From contig NZ_JASJOU010000014.1 in assembly GCF_030068605.1 (NCBI RefSeq), positions 62,001-126,000 on the forward strand: a stretch of DNA of 64,000 bases, given 5' to 3'. Numbering within the stretch: position 1 is the first letter of the stretch; each line of letters opens with the position of its first letter. Origin of the DNA: Xanthocytophaga agilis (lineage in GTDB: Bacteria > Bacteroidota > Bacteroidia > Cytophagales > 172606-1). Under the pieces are notes generated by a model. The model was not told the origin of the DNA. It saw only the letters and a program-made list of their open reading frames with translations, and did no database searches. This document shows, in pieces, positions 41,051-50,366 of the stretch. Position numbers and translations under genes: made by a program.

Positions 41051-41713
41051 TCAATCCTCGTCCGTACCTGGTAGAGGAATGTTTCGTTCGATTATCGTTT
41101 CTGTAAAACTTTGGGCTACCACATACGGTTGGCCAAAATTGTAATCATCCGGACTGATCACTGGGTTGCCAAAAATAAGTACTCTGTCATTCTCATTCCT
41201 GTTCTGATGCCCCTCTTCAATAGAGTATAATAAGTTATGTTTTTCAATAATAGTAATATAAATATCCAGCAATGGTTCTGGAACAGAAATGCTTGCTCCT
41301 TTTGTATTTAAATATTCAGGGATGCTGTTAGCTATCCAATGAAAGTCCACCCAGTTGCCACAAGCTTTATCATGTGCAATAAATAAATCTCCCAGTAATT
41401 CGGAAACATTGGCAGATTGGCGCTCAAGTTTTATAATAAGGCTATTTGCGTAATTCCATAACAAAGGATGATTTGTATAGAGATTGATCTGATTATAGGG
41501 TCTTTTGTAAGTATGTAAGTCCTTTGCGTCAACTCCCCAGCCTTCACAAAAAATCTCACCTTCATAGCGCAGGATTGTGGTTAATGAATAGGTGTCGTGG
41601 ATCTCGAATCCTATCTTTATACTCTCCTCTTTTGCAACTACTTCCTTAATGAATAAATGGCCATTTTCAACAAAGTTTCTGGAGTTTGTAATTTTAATAA
41701 GCTTCTTTAACAT
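41051..41713 (-). CDS. Hypothetical soluble protein (220 aa)
   Basis: Mixed alpha/beta without signal or membrane helix: IKIGFEIHDTYSLTTILRYE; NYANSLIIKLERQSANVSEL; WVDFHWIANSIPEYL. I do not recognise the family. The high Trp/Tyr content and size resemble immunity or SMI1-like proteins, but no motif supports that. Convergent with the acetyltransferase gene, 31 bp apart. Confidence 0.6.
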   Translation of the reverse strand: MLKKLIKITNSRNFVENGHLFIKEVVAKEESIKIGFEIHDTYSLTTILRYEGEIFCEGWGVDAKDLHTYKRPYNQINLYTNHPLLWNYANSLIIKLERQSANVSELLGDLFIAHDKACGNWVDFHWIANSIPEYLNTKGASISVPEPLLDIYITIIEKHNLLYSIEEGHQNRNENDRVLIFGNPVISPDDYNFGQPYVVAQSFTETIIERNIPLPGTDED

Positions 41714-41836
41714 GAATTTGGTTTGTTTTCAGGTAATGTAAGATACAAAAACAGTGAGAAATAGGAATGTTGGTTTATACGTTAATTTTTCCTTGTGATA
41801 GTACATAATTGGCATGCAAACAGTATAGCTAAATAA

Positions 41837-42356
41837 ATGGTTTTGGTACTTACTTTTAATAAACCCAAGATATCAATAGATGTATTTATCAGAAAAAATT
41901 ATCTGTTGATTCCAATGGGCAGAATCTATCTTTATAAAATTTGGTTTACCAGTACCTGTATTAACCCATTTTTGCTTCTATTCCTGAATGGTGTGTTTTC
42001 TAGCAAGCATGGGCAGTACAAAATAGAAAAATGTCCTTTGGCTCTGAAATTATTTATACAAGGATTGATACAAATGATGGCAGGTCTGTTTTGGGTGCCT
42101 ATTATAGTAATATGTTCTTTACCCATAACTATGGATATGTAGAGTTGCACAGTATTATTTAGCTCAAACAATACACTCGGAGATTTGGGGAAGAATTTGG
42201 ATTTTACTTATTGTTGTTATTCTATCACTTAGTTTAGGTTTAGGCATTGGCAGATCTATCTCAGATGGGGTACGATTTTCTGTCATGTGCTCTTGTAATG
42301 TCTTTTTTGCAAGCATATATCATAGTTTCAGAGATAGATTAGATAGTTATGCCTAA
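41837..42356 (+). pseudogene. Small membrane protein gene broken by a frameshift
   Basis: Frame 1 from the ATG at 41837 ends at a TAG at 42140-42142 (LFIQGLIQMMAGLFWVPIIV). Another frame continues across that point with convincing coding text (QTIHSEIWGRIWILLIVVIL; LGLGIGRSISDGVRFS) to the TAA at 42354. Together they would make a membrane protein of about 170 aa. Either a real frameshift or a sequencing error near 42135. Confidence 0.5.
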
Positions 42357-42438
42357 AGTATATTTGAATCCTCAAATAAGTAATTCTGTTATGGGAGTAA
42401 TACCAGCTTTAGAAAACCAAATTCTATTTTTCTGTTTT

Positions 42439-42702
42439 CCTGAAAGGAATACATCCTTGTCTCCCGCTTTTGTTCTTCCAGAAGGACTACTCAGAAACAC
42501 TTTCTGAAAAGAACACTCTACCCTTTTATCCTTCTGGAAGAAACTTCCCGTTCACAGCAAGACGTGGTAGGCTGTTGTCGGGACAGATGTGACAAGACTG
42601 GCGGCCTTTCCAACTGTAGTATATTTTTTCTCTCAGAAGCCAAGCAGGGCTCTATTTGTCACACCTGTCCCGCTGTGGTGGGAAGTTTCTTTCAGAAGGA
42701 CA
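42439..42702. repeat. Fold-back repeat, copy A (with smaller adjoining copy)
   Basis: The outer arms of 42527-42702, TCCTTCTGGAAGAAACTTCC and the complement of GGAAGTTTCTTTCAGAAGGA, are inverted repeats extending inward to GGGACAGATGTGACAA / TTGTCACACCTGTCCC. The interior GACTGGCGGCCTTTCCAACT is shared with copy B. A shorter relative lies at 42439-42486. No gene is seen in 42357-42903. Confidence 0.7.
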
Positions 42703-42840
42703 GGGAAGGACGAGTTTCTTGCATGATTTTAAGAGGGACAAGGGGAGGACATACTGAGAATAGATACTTTCAACGCCACAAAAAAGAAATACTAATCTTT
42801 TCAGGAGGATACAAAGGATGCATGTCTTTCAGAAAGAGAA

Positions 42841-42886
42841 AGATAACTCACTAAGTTGACTGAGTTAAAAACTTAGTGAGTTATCT
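42841..42886 (-). terminator. Hairpin after the beta-propeller lipoprotein gene
   Basis: AGATAACTCACTAAG / CTTAGTGAGTTATCT, perfect 15-bp stem, 18 bp past the stop; no strong T-run. Confidence 0.6.
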
Positions 42887-42903
42887 GTAACTGCCTGAAT
42901 AAT

Positions 42904-43884
42904 CTACTGAGCCTGATACTGCTTTATGGTAAATGTTTTGCTGGAAGCCGTAGCTGGGTTGTTGATCATCTCCAGTACCTTTGCATTCAGAACATACGTT
43001 TTGCCTTCGGCTATGGTGGCAGCTGTAGGGCCTTCGTAGCCAATGGTATCTGTAGCCACAACAGTAGCTGTTTGCCAGTTATCAGTACTTTTTAGTTCTG
43101 AGATCACTCCTGAACTGTAGCCTACTATATACAGGCTTTCTCCATTTAAAGCGAGTCCGTCAGCACCTTCTATAGTAGAAGGTAAAGTTACTTCTGATAC
43201 AGATTTATTGCTTAGATTCACTTTCAGAATTTTGCCTGTATTGGTCTTATCAACCAGTAAATAACCTCCCTTGTGAAAGACAATTCCATTAAGGTTAAAT
43301 CCTTCTCCTTTGAATAGTTCGTTTTCCAGGAAAATGCTGGTTTTACCTGACTTATCTATTTTGTAAAGGAAGCCTTGAAAGGATTCGGTTACATAGATAT
43401 TTTCTGCATCATCTATCGCCAAATCATTCGGAAAAACAGCCCCGGTAACTAACGAACTCAGGTCATAGGTTTGCACAAGCCGTTTCTGGCTCAGATCAAT
43501 TTTTAATACCTTGGCTACCTTGCCTGTAGTCGCACTGCTGGACTTTGCCCCATTTCCAATATCTCCGGTACATACATACGCAAAGTTGCCAGACACTTTG
43601 ATTCCATATGTAGAGATCAGTGAAGGATCATTGACAAGTAGGGTATACTTACCTGTAAAATCTACTGTGCCTATAGTACCTTGTTTAATAGAGCTTATAA
43701 CAAAAGTTTGTGACTGACTATGATAGGCGATGCCTTCCGGATAGAGGGCGCCACTGAAAAAGGTTAGGGTTGACGGAACTTCTTTGACTGGTTTTTCGTC
43801 GTCGTTTTTACAGCTACCTAATAGAAAAAGAGAAGAGGTAAACATTACTGTACCGAGTACTACAGATTTTATAACACGTTTCAT
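42904..43884 (-). CDS. SMP-30/NHL-type beta-propeller lipoprotein
   Basis: 326 aa from MKRVIKSVVLGTVMFTSSLF. The lipobox LLGSC at residues 23-27 marks a lipoprotein; an ATG 66 codons upstream would bury the signal peptide. Blade motifs include GIAYHSQSQTFVISSIKQGT, LAIDDAENIYVTESFQGFLY, LNGIVFHKGGYLLV and GADGLALNGESLYIVGY, as in SMP-30/gluconolactonase-like proteins. The divergent AraC gene probably regulates it. The substrate is unknown. Confidence 0.82.
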   Translation of the reverse strand: MKRVIKSVVLGTVMFTSSLFLLGSCKNDDEKPVKEVPSTLTFFSGALYPEGIAYHSQSQTFVISSIKQGTIGTVDFTGKYTLLVNDPSLISTYGIKVSGNFAYVCTGDIGNGAKSSSATTGKVAKVLKIDLSQKRLVQTYDLSSLVTGAVFPNDLAIDDAENIYVTESFQGFLYKIDKSGKTSIFLENELFKGEGFNLNGIVFHKGGYLLVDKTNTGKILKVNLSNKSVSEVTLPSTIEGADGLALNGESLYIVGYSSGVISELKSTDNWQTATVVATDTIGYEGPTAATIAEGKTYVLNAKVLEMINNPATASSKTFTIKQYQAQ

Positions 43885-44001
43885 ACGGTTGTTGTTTATG
43901 TTGATTAATGGTACAAAGTAACGGCAATGCGTCGCTCTGTAACTTGTATGAAATGAGGTATCGTCTGTATATTCGGTGGAAGTTAATGTAAGCAAGTAGA
44001 A

Positions 44002-44883
44002 ATGAAAACAGAACAGCCTGTCCAGCCTTTCGAGGTACTTGTTTTTGAAGTAGATGATTGGGAGAACCCTCCACACAAGCATAATTTCTTTGAATTACTC
44101 TGTATTCAGGCAGGTTCTGTTCTGCAACGGATCAATGAACATAGCCGCGAATATCCAAAGGGCCAGCTGTTCCTGCTTACTCCTCAGGATAGTCATTCGT
44201 TGTATGTAAAAGGACATTCCAAATTCTGCTTTGTACGGTTTAACGAATTGTTTTTTCATGAGCAGAAAAATCCAGCTGAGCAATTGCTTCTAAAGGAATG
44301 GCTTCAGAAGCTGGAATTTATCTTTCACAACCATAACCAATATGGAGGACCTCTGGTGAAAGATGATAACGATAGTATGATGGTGTGTGCATTGATGAGC
44401 AATATGCTCAATGAATATACCCGAAAGAGCCCTTACTATCAGGACAACCTGAGGAATACATTACTGATTATACTGAATATTATAGTCAGGAATGTAGAAA
44501 ATGAAGTTTCAGCAGAGGTGATTACCAAGCCTTCGGCAGTTATATTTAATAAGATGGTCAATTATATCCATGCCAATATTCATAATCCTACACTGTTGAC
44601 CCGTGAACATCTGGCCGAACAGTTTGCTATTTCACCAACCTATATCGGAGAGTATTTTAAAAAGCACACAGGTGAAAGCATTCACCAGCACATTATTCAG
44701 TATAAACTCAAACTGGTACAAACGCGATTGGAATTCAGTGACCTCACTGTATCCGAGATTGCCTACGAACTGGCATTTACAGATGAAAGCCATTTGAGTA
44801 AATTGTTCAAAAAATATGTAGGCGTTAGTCCAAGAGACTACCGGCTTCAGAAGAAAGCAGAGCCTGAGGGTATAAATCTATAG
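44002..44883 (+). CDS. AraC-family transcriptional regulator
   Basis: 293 aa. N-terminal cupin sensor (HKHNFFELLCIQAGSVLQRI; GQLFLLTPQDSHSLYV), C-terminal double HTH of the AraC/XylS type: LTREHLAEQFAISPTYIGEY, KHTGESIHQHIIQYKLKLVQ, VSEIAYELAFTDESHLSKLF and GVSPRDYR. Divergent from the lipoprotein gene across 117 bp, the likely target. Confidence 0.92.
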   Translation: MKTEQPVQPFEVLVFEVDDWENPPHKHNFFELLCIQAGSVLQRINEHSREYPKGQLFLLTPQDSHSLYVKGHSKFCFVRFNELFFHEQKNPAEQLLLKEWLQKLEFIFHNHNQYGGPLVKDDNDSMMVCALMSNMLNEYTRKSPYYQDNLRNTLLIILNIIVRNVENEVSAEVITKPSAVIFNKMVNYIHANIHNPTLLTREHLAEQFAISPTYIGEYFKKHTGESIHQHIIQYKLKLVQTRLEFSDLTVSEIAYELAFTDESHLSKLFKKYVGVSPRDYRLQKKAEPEGINL

Positions 44884-45079
44884 ATAAATATAGTATAGGG
44901 TATATTTACCATGTTTGCGGAAGTTATAGAAGAGTGAATTGATATTTGTCTGTGCATACTTACAGGCAGGTTTTTAGTTGAGCATAGTTTGTTTCATGAT
45001 TGGATCCTGTGCATAGTTCTATGCAAACGGCAAATGGAAGAAGTGGTTTGGTTTATCTGGAAGAAAATAGTTTTGCCTG

Positions 45080-45195
45080 GAGTTTACCGCAAATTTGCCG
45101 ATGAGTTGAATTAACCGCAAAAAAGTTTTTGCATAGAATTAACCGCAAGTTTTGTGTTTGATCGGAATTCACCGCAAAAAGTTTCATGCGCATAG
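45080..45195 (+). repeat. Four ~28-bp direct repeats (GAATTAACCGCAA)
   Basis: Units begin at 45080, 45108, 45136 and 45165 (28, 28 and 29 bp apart) with the shared block GA(A/G)TT(T/A/C)ACCGCAA. GCATAG follows several of them and also occurs at about 44985, 45010, 45132 and 45190. Could be a transposon end with multiple transposase-binding sites, or operators of the next gene. The rest of 44884-45338 shows no gene. Confidence 0.6.
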
Positions 45196-45344
45196 TTCAG
45201 GTCAAAGCAACAACACTGGCTTAACTATGTGCAGAGTGAAGCAATTTCAGGCCTATATAAGAAATCCTCTGCACTATGCAGAAAAATTAGTTAATTTTCC
45301 CATACCCTTTAAGATCTGTTATAGATACAACAACTACCATGCAT

Positions 45345-45824
45345 ATGAATACAAACAATCACTCATTTTATAGCTTGCTGAAAAGTCTCCTTCAACGAAT
45401 TGTTGATCTTATACGAGGCAAGAAGAAATCAAGTACGCAGGATCAGCAAGTTGCACCCACAAATTCCGAAGCAGATTTTACGTTTGTTCAGTATGATGTG
45501 GCAGAAACAAGTTATCTGATAGATGCAGGAGAGCAACTAGGGGTACAAATATACACTAATGAACAGGATACTTTGCATAGTAATAGTATATCTGATGTGG
45601 CAGAAAACAATCCTACAATTGATCACCAGCAACATAGCTCTGAAATGGATCATACCCATAAGATGACGCATGATCACGAAGTAAATACTAATTTTGATAC
45701 ATCTTATAGTCACGAGACAACTCATGATTTTGGAACAACGTATGATTCGTTTAGTAATGATGATCACAACACGAGTCATGATCATGGGATAAGTAATAAT
45801 TCTGGAACAAATTCCGATTATTGA
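45345..45824 (+). CDS. His/Asp-rich low-complexity protein (159 aa)
   Basis: Starts MNTNNHSFYSLLKSLLQRIV (an ATG two codons earlier is also possible). The first 30 residues are amphipathic and basic; from residue 90 on, His, Asp, Asn, Ser and Thr dominate (HQQHSSEMDHTHKMTHDHEV). Metal binding is plausible. No family recognised; tandem His-rich motifs make functional inference weak. Confidence 0.5.
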   Translation: MNTNNHSFYSLLKSLLQRIVDLIRGKKKSSTQDQQVAPTNSEADFTFVQYDVAETSYLIDAGEQLGVQIYTNEQDTLHSNSISDVAENNPTIDHQQHSSEMDHTHKMTHDHEVNTNFDTSYSHETTHDFGTTYDSFSNDDHNTSHDHGISNNSGTNSDY

Positions 45825-45896
45825 TATAGTATCCGGAAACGTTGATATGTTAATCACAGAAATCATAATCGTTTATTCCCACAAAGTCGCTACAGA

Positions 45897-46460
45897 ATGG
45901 ATATAGACGCAATTCTGGATAAAATCTATCAAATACCCGAAAAGTCAAAGAAGGCTTTAAAAGAAAGCGTTGGCAGTGTGAGCTATCCCAAAGGATATAT
46001 TTTATTAAAAGCAGATAAGGTTGAGTCGAATATCTATTTTATACAGAAAGGTATTGCCAGGGCTTATGCCAGTTTGGAAAATACGGAGATAACGTTCTGG
46101 TTTGGAAAGGAAGGAGATACGGTTATTTCCATGAAAAGTTATGTAGAGGATCAGAAAGGATATGAAAATATAGAACTGCTGGAAAAATCCGATTTGTATG
46201 AACTCAATACACAACGACTGAGGCACCTGTTTGATGAAGACATCCATATTGCCAATTGGGGAAGAAAGTTTGCCGAACAGGAATTGGTTAAGACAGAGGA
46301 AAGGCTCATCTCCAGACAGTTTAGAACGGCTCTGGAGCGGTATAAAGAATTGATGAAACACAGTCCTGATTTATTGCAGAGAGTACAGTTAGGGCATATC
46401 GCTTCGTATCTGGGAATCACGCAGGTTACATTAAGCAGAATTCGGGCAGAGCTTAGATGA
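45897..46460 (+). CDS. Crp/Fnr-family transcriptional regulator
   Basis: 187 aa. N-terminal cyclic-nucleotide-binding-like barrel (SYPKGYILLKADKVESNIYF; GIARAYASLENTEITFWFGK) without the canonical cAMP-binding Arg, as in many Bacteroidota members, and a C-terminal HTH (LGHIASYLGITQVTLSRIRA). The effector and targets are unknown; the Gdx/SugE exporter lies 550 bp downstream. Confidence 0.85.
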   Translation: MDIDAILDKIYQIPEKSKKALKESVGSVSYPKGYILLKADKVESNIYFIQKGIARAYASLENTEITFWFGKEGDTVISMKSYVEDQKGYENIELLEKSDLYELNTQRLRHLFDEDIHIANWGRKFAEQELVKTEERLISRQFRTALERYKELMKHSPDLLQRVQLGHIASYLGITQVTLSRIRAELR

Positions 46461-46691
46461 TGTGTTCTCATGATAAATCTCAGTATACAAACAGCGTCTT
46501 TCCAAATTTGTTAAATTAAGGTTTTCTCTTTTCTGTTTTTCAAAGCAACCGCCCTTTCTTGTACCATTTTTTCTGGAAATGAAGAACGTTTCTGGCACGG
46601 TGGACATTCGAACCAGTTACTTTCTATTTAGTTATGCACCTTCTTATCTAACACCAAAAACTGAAAAGCATAGTACAAGTAAACCCCTCGT

Positions 46692-46805
46692 TGTCCTCCT
46701 GAAAGGAACTCGTGACAAGACCGGCGGCCTTTCCGATTGGAGCATATTCTTTCTCTTAGAAACGAAACATGGCTCTATTTGTCACAAGATTCTTTCAGAA
46801 GGACA
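46692..46805. repeat. Fold-back repeat, copy B
   Basis: Outer arms TGTCCTCCTGAAAGGAACTC and the complement of the final GATTCTTTCAGAAGGACA, extending to GTGACAA / TTGTCAC. About 64 of 75 central positions match copy A. No gene is seen in 46461-47012. Confidence 0.7.
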
Positions 46806-47012
46806 ATAACGGAGAGAGATGTAAGGATGGAGAAACCCTTTCAGGAGAGAACAGAGGTGCAGAGTTTATTTTTCTTACATTTACCACTCTACACTGATGT
46901 TCAAATCAGTAGCTTTCTTTTCTTTCAAAAAGCAACACACTGCATTTTTTATCATTTGTAAAATTATTGCTCAATCCGATTTGTGACCTTTGCAGAAAAA
47001 AACAGCAAAACT

Positions 47013-47339
47013 ATGAATTGGATTATATTGATTGTTGCAGGTATGTTTGAAGTGGTATTTGCTTCCTGTTTGGGGAAAGTGAAGGAGACAGAGGGAGCTG
47101 AGATGTATTACTGGTTTGGAGGTTTTCTGTTATCCATGGTGATTAGTCTGGGCTTACTGATGAAAGCAATACAAACCTTGCCCATCGGTACTGCGTATGC
47201 TGTATGGACAGGGATTGGAGCTGTGGGTACTGTGCTGGTTGGAATCATTGTCTTTAAAGATCCTGCAAACTTTTGGCGATTATTTTTTATTTGTACGCTG
47301 ATTGGTTCTGTGATAGGACTGAAATATGTATCTCATTGA
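47013..47339 (+). CDS. sugE: Gdx/SugE-type small multidrug resistance exporter
   Basis: 108 aa, start MNWIILIVAGMFEVVFASCL, ten codons after an upstream ATG. Membrane Glu in GMFEVV and PIGTAYAVWTGIGAVGTVLV match Gdx/SugE, whose E. coli member exports guanidinium. Four helices fill the protein. I see no guanidine riboswitch upstream. Confidence 0.88.
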   Translation: MNWIILIVAGMFEVVFASCLGKVKETEGAEMYYWFGGFLLSMVISLGLLMKAIQTLPIGTAYAVWTGIGAVGTVLVGIIVFKDPANFWRLFFICTLIGSVIGLKYVSH

Positions 47340-47503
47340 TTAGAAGTCATGTGATTGGCAATTTTTCGTATTTTTGGATACAACCAAACGGGGTTCGGCT
47401 ACTTTTTACTGGATTCTTTCTCTCACCTTTGTCATATCCATTCAACCAGCATGGAACGTGGATATATACAATGTGTGTTATATAGTAATCCAAAGCTCTT
47501 TCA

Positions 47504-48142
47504 ATGACAATACAAACTTTACCCCTTACACAAAGTACATTTTATTCAGATAGTCCGGAATTGTCGGTTGTACGAGATGGGCTTATCCTAATCCCTGATA
47601 TAAGTGGCTATTCTGAATTTGTGTCCCAAACAGATATCCGATTAGGACAGTCGATTGTATATCGTTTGCTTTCTGCTATTATTCAGGCTAATGAACTGGA
47701 TATGAAAATAGCAGAAGTAGAAGGGGATGCTGTCCTTTTCTATAGGTATGGACCGCCTCCTTCTGTCTCTATGATTCTGAAGCAGTTTGAACAAATGCGC
47801 AATGCATTTAATGAGGTGTTGTCTCATCTGGAGATAGAACATACAGCTCTTTCCTTAAAGATGATAGCCCATTATGGCACGATCAGTGAATTTAAAATTG
47901 GAGGATTCGTAAAACTATATGGCGAGTCTGTCGTTGTTGCCCATCGACTGCTTAAAAACCATATAGAAAGCCATAGTTATGTCGTGATTACAGACGAACT
48001 TACACAGGCTGCTACCTTGCCTGCAATACAGACAGACACATTGGTAGAGTTGTCTGCCAATAGTATTACAGAAAGTAAATTATGTGAAGTATATGGCAAC
48101 CTGAGGGAAGTTTGCTTTTCGTACTTTAATTATGAACTGTAA
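47504..48142 (+). CDS. DUF2652 (nucleotide-cyclase-like) protein
   Basis: 212 aa. The segment LILIPDISGYSEFVSQTDIR, then AEVEGDAVLFYRYGPPPS, is the class III cyclase-like core used to define DUF2652. The two metal Asp residues of true cyclases are present in part (PDISG; EGDAV), but activity is not established. Start ATG at 47504 follows a long AT-rich gap. Confidence 0.78.
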   Translation: MTIQTLPLTQSTFYSDSPELSVVRDGLILIPDISGYSEFVSQTDIRLGQSIVYRLLSAIIQANELDMKIAEVEGDAVLFYRYGPPPSVSMILKQFEQMRNAFNEVLSHLEIEHTALSLKMIAHYGTISEFKIGGFVKLYGESVVVAHRLLKNHIESHSYVVITDELTQAATLPAIQTDTLVELSANSITESKLCEVYGNLREVCFSYFNYEL

Positions 48143-48371
48143 ACAGAGTTTACTTTAGCTTATCTCCCTGTTATACGTTTTATGTTAGCCATAAGAATAT
48201 GTAGAAACAGAATTCTGGAAATATAACAGGAATGTATAAGAGTCAACAGACCATCTGTTAAGGGATGTCAGGAGAGCAAGGTAAATACAGAAACTATGTA
48301 TAGTGAGCGTAATCGTTAATGATCTGGATATAAGTCAAGAGGAGTAATACGGATAATGGGTAAACATACTC

Positions 48372-48881
48372 TCAATGCTTAGTAAGAACAAAGTAATTCA
48401 TCGGCCAGTTTGCTGACATAATTGTTTTTTCCAGACGAAAACCTGCCTTTTCCAGTACACGTATAGATGCATAGTTATTCCGATTGGTTGTCGCTGCAAT
48501 CCGGTCAAGATGCAATTGTAAGAAGCTGTACTCTACCAGCCCTTTTGCTATTTCAGTAGCATAACCTTGTCCCCAGTAGTGTTCTTGTAGCCGATAGCCT
48601 ATCTGGAATTCATTTGTTTCTGCCAAAGGTGTAATGCCAGCAGCGCCTATAAAAAGATTGTTGTTACGTTTTACAACAGCCCAGATACCCAAGCCTGTTC
48701 CCGTATGGTAGTTTTGCAGGATTCTGGTAAAGCCTGTTCTTTCTTCTATCTCTGTTTTTATTTTTCCGTCACCTATCAGCCGCATTACTTCGGGACTCGT
48801 ATTCATCTGAAATACATTTGTCCAGTCTTCTTCACACATCTCTCTTAGTTGTAGTCTTTCCGTTTCAAACAGTATTTTCAT
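48372..48881 (-). CDS. RimJ/RimL-type GNAT acetyltransferase
   Basis: 169 aa. Starts MKILFETERLQLREMCEEDW, the standard N-terminus of the RimJ/L group; acetyl-CoA motif LQEHYWGQGYATEIAKGLVE and TNRNNYASIRVLEKAGFRLE complete it. The substrate is unknown. No gene is seen in 48143-48371. Confidence 0.88.
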   Translation of the reverse strand: MKILFETERLQLREMCEEDWTNVFQMNTSPEVMRLIGDGKIKTEIEERTGFTRILQNYHTGTGLGIWAVVKRNNNLFIGAAGITPLAETNEFQIGYRLQEHYWGQGYATEIAKGLVEYSFLQLHLDRIAATTNRNNYASIRVLEKAGFRLEKTIMSANWPMNYFVLTKH

Positions 48882-48911
48882 TGGGTGATAGAATTGAGTT
48901 TGCAGATAGGA

Positions 48912-49562
48912 TTAGGAAGCGGTGATTCTCCATTTCTTTTTTTGTATCTTAAAATCATCCCACCATTGTACTCTGTGTTGTACATATCTTGCTGCTCCAT
49001 AACACACCACTGCCATGCCAAGCATTACATACGTTACTTCACTTCCATTGATGGCAGAAATGATAGCTCCTCCGGCAGAAATGGCTGAAAATAGATACAA
49101 TCCGGCAATACCAAATCCTCCTCCTGCAGGTTGTTTGGTCTGAACCTGCATTTCTGTAATATCCGCTAGTGCAAAATGAAAAGAAGTGTCTTTGCGAATG
49201 GCTTTTATAGATCGTGTTGCGTATAATTTATATTTGCTTGCCTCAGATACGGTATATTTCTGGCCTGTAAGTGTATCCTGATACGAATCTAGTAATCGTA
49301 CATTCATATAGAGGCTATCACTTTTTAGCTCAAAACTGTTAACAGATGAAACAAGATATTTATCATAGCCTACATACTTTTTTTTGCGTATGTGAGAGTT
49401 GTAGTCGTACCATGACAAAAGCAATGTATGGGTGGTTTTGACTTCCAGGAGATGAGCAGCATCTACCTTCTGTATTTTATCTTTTTTAGTCAGTGTGATC
49501 TGAGCAGTTGTAAGCAGAGGAAATAGGAAAGCTGATAACAGAAGTAAATACTTTTGTTTCAT
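48912..49562 (-). CDS. Secreted/membrane protein, unknown (216 aa)
   Basis: Signal peptide MKQKYLLLLSAFLFPLLTTA, then a beta domain (LLSWYDYNSHIRKKKYVGYD; LADITEMQVQTKQPAGGGFG) and one or two C-terminal membrane helices (SAISAGGAIISAINGSEVTY; VMLGMAVVCYGAARYV). It resembles other Bacteroidota proteins with a DUF-like domain plus GG helices, but I cannot name the family. Confidence 0.65.
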   Translation of the reverse strand: MKQKYLLLLSAFLFPLLTTAQITLTKKDKIQKVDAAHLLEVKTTHTLLLSWYDYNSHIRKKKYVGYDKYLVSSVNSFELKSDSLYMNVRLLDSYQDTLTGQKYTVSEASKYKLYATRSIKAIRKDTSFHFALADITEMQVQTKQPAGGGFGIAGLYLFSAISAGGAIISAINGSEVTYVMLGMAVVCYGAARYVQHRVQWWDDFKIQKKKWRITAS

Positions 49563-50366
49563 TTAACTAGTTTTTAAGTTAATCAAGTTGTAGTTGTAAA
49601 TATGTATTAAGATTGTGAAATATTGGTTCATATGCAATATAATGAAAAAGAGTAGCTATGCTACAAAGGAATGTAAATGAAAATTGTAGATGAGAAAACG
49701 CATTCTGTATTTGCAACGAAAGATTTTTGGGTTGGCTTGGTAGGTTTGAGTGACATCCAGGGTAGGTTTAACTTACTGATAACCAAATGAGGTAAGATGT
49801 ACAGGATTTTTTCGACAAAAACCCTCCTGACAGGCAGGAATGATGGGAAACGTATACTATATATACTATTTTTTATAATAAATTATCTAAATATATATAA
49901 GAGATCTTACCCTTCTTACCTAACTACATTTTCAATTAGTTAAGTCTATCCAAAATTTTACCCGCATCTTACCCGAACTTTAACTCTGTTACACCTGGTA
50001 ACACTTGGTTACATTTGTGGTTACACAGATAAGTCTCTATAAACAAGGGTAGTTACACGGGTTACACTTATCTCTCATATACGTGTATTTATTATAATAT
50101 AATACTATATATAGAAGGGAGTATAGCTATTGCTTTATAGTTCCTGGGAACTTTTGCGAAAAATGGCAAAAATGTGTATTCGGTGTTACTTGTTTCATTA
50201 TCAAATAATTATGCTGTAACCGCAAGTGTAATCAAGTGTAGAAAGTGTAAACTACCTGAGCTTCTACTATTATTAAAGGTATCCTGCTAAATGGGAGTTC
50301 CATCAAAATAGAGTTAATAGATGTTCTGGATACAAAGTGGTCGCAAAATGCATCAGCCCCATCTCT
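49563..50366. other. 800-bp AT-rich intergenic region
   Basis: No gene recognised. It contains runs of TTACAC-type repeats (about 49990-50075, including GGTTACAC several times) and CTTACC repeats (49900-49980); also GTAACCGCAAG at about 50217, similar to the 45.1-kb repeats. Possibly remnants of a mobile element. Confidence 0.4.

Noticed and set aside
46870-47012. A guanidine riboswitch before the Gdx/SugE gene
   Set aside because: No paired ACGR-loop hairpins or other guanidine aptamer pattern found.
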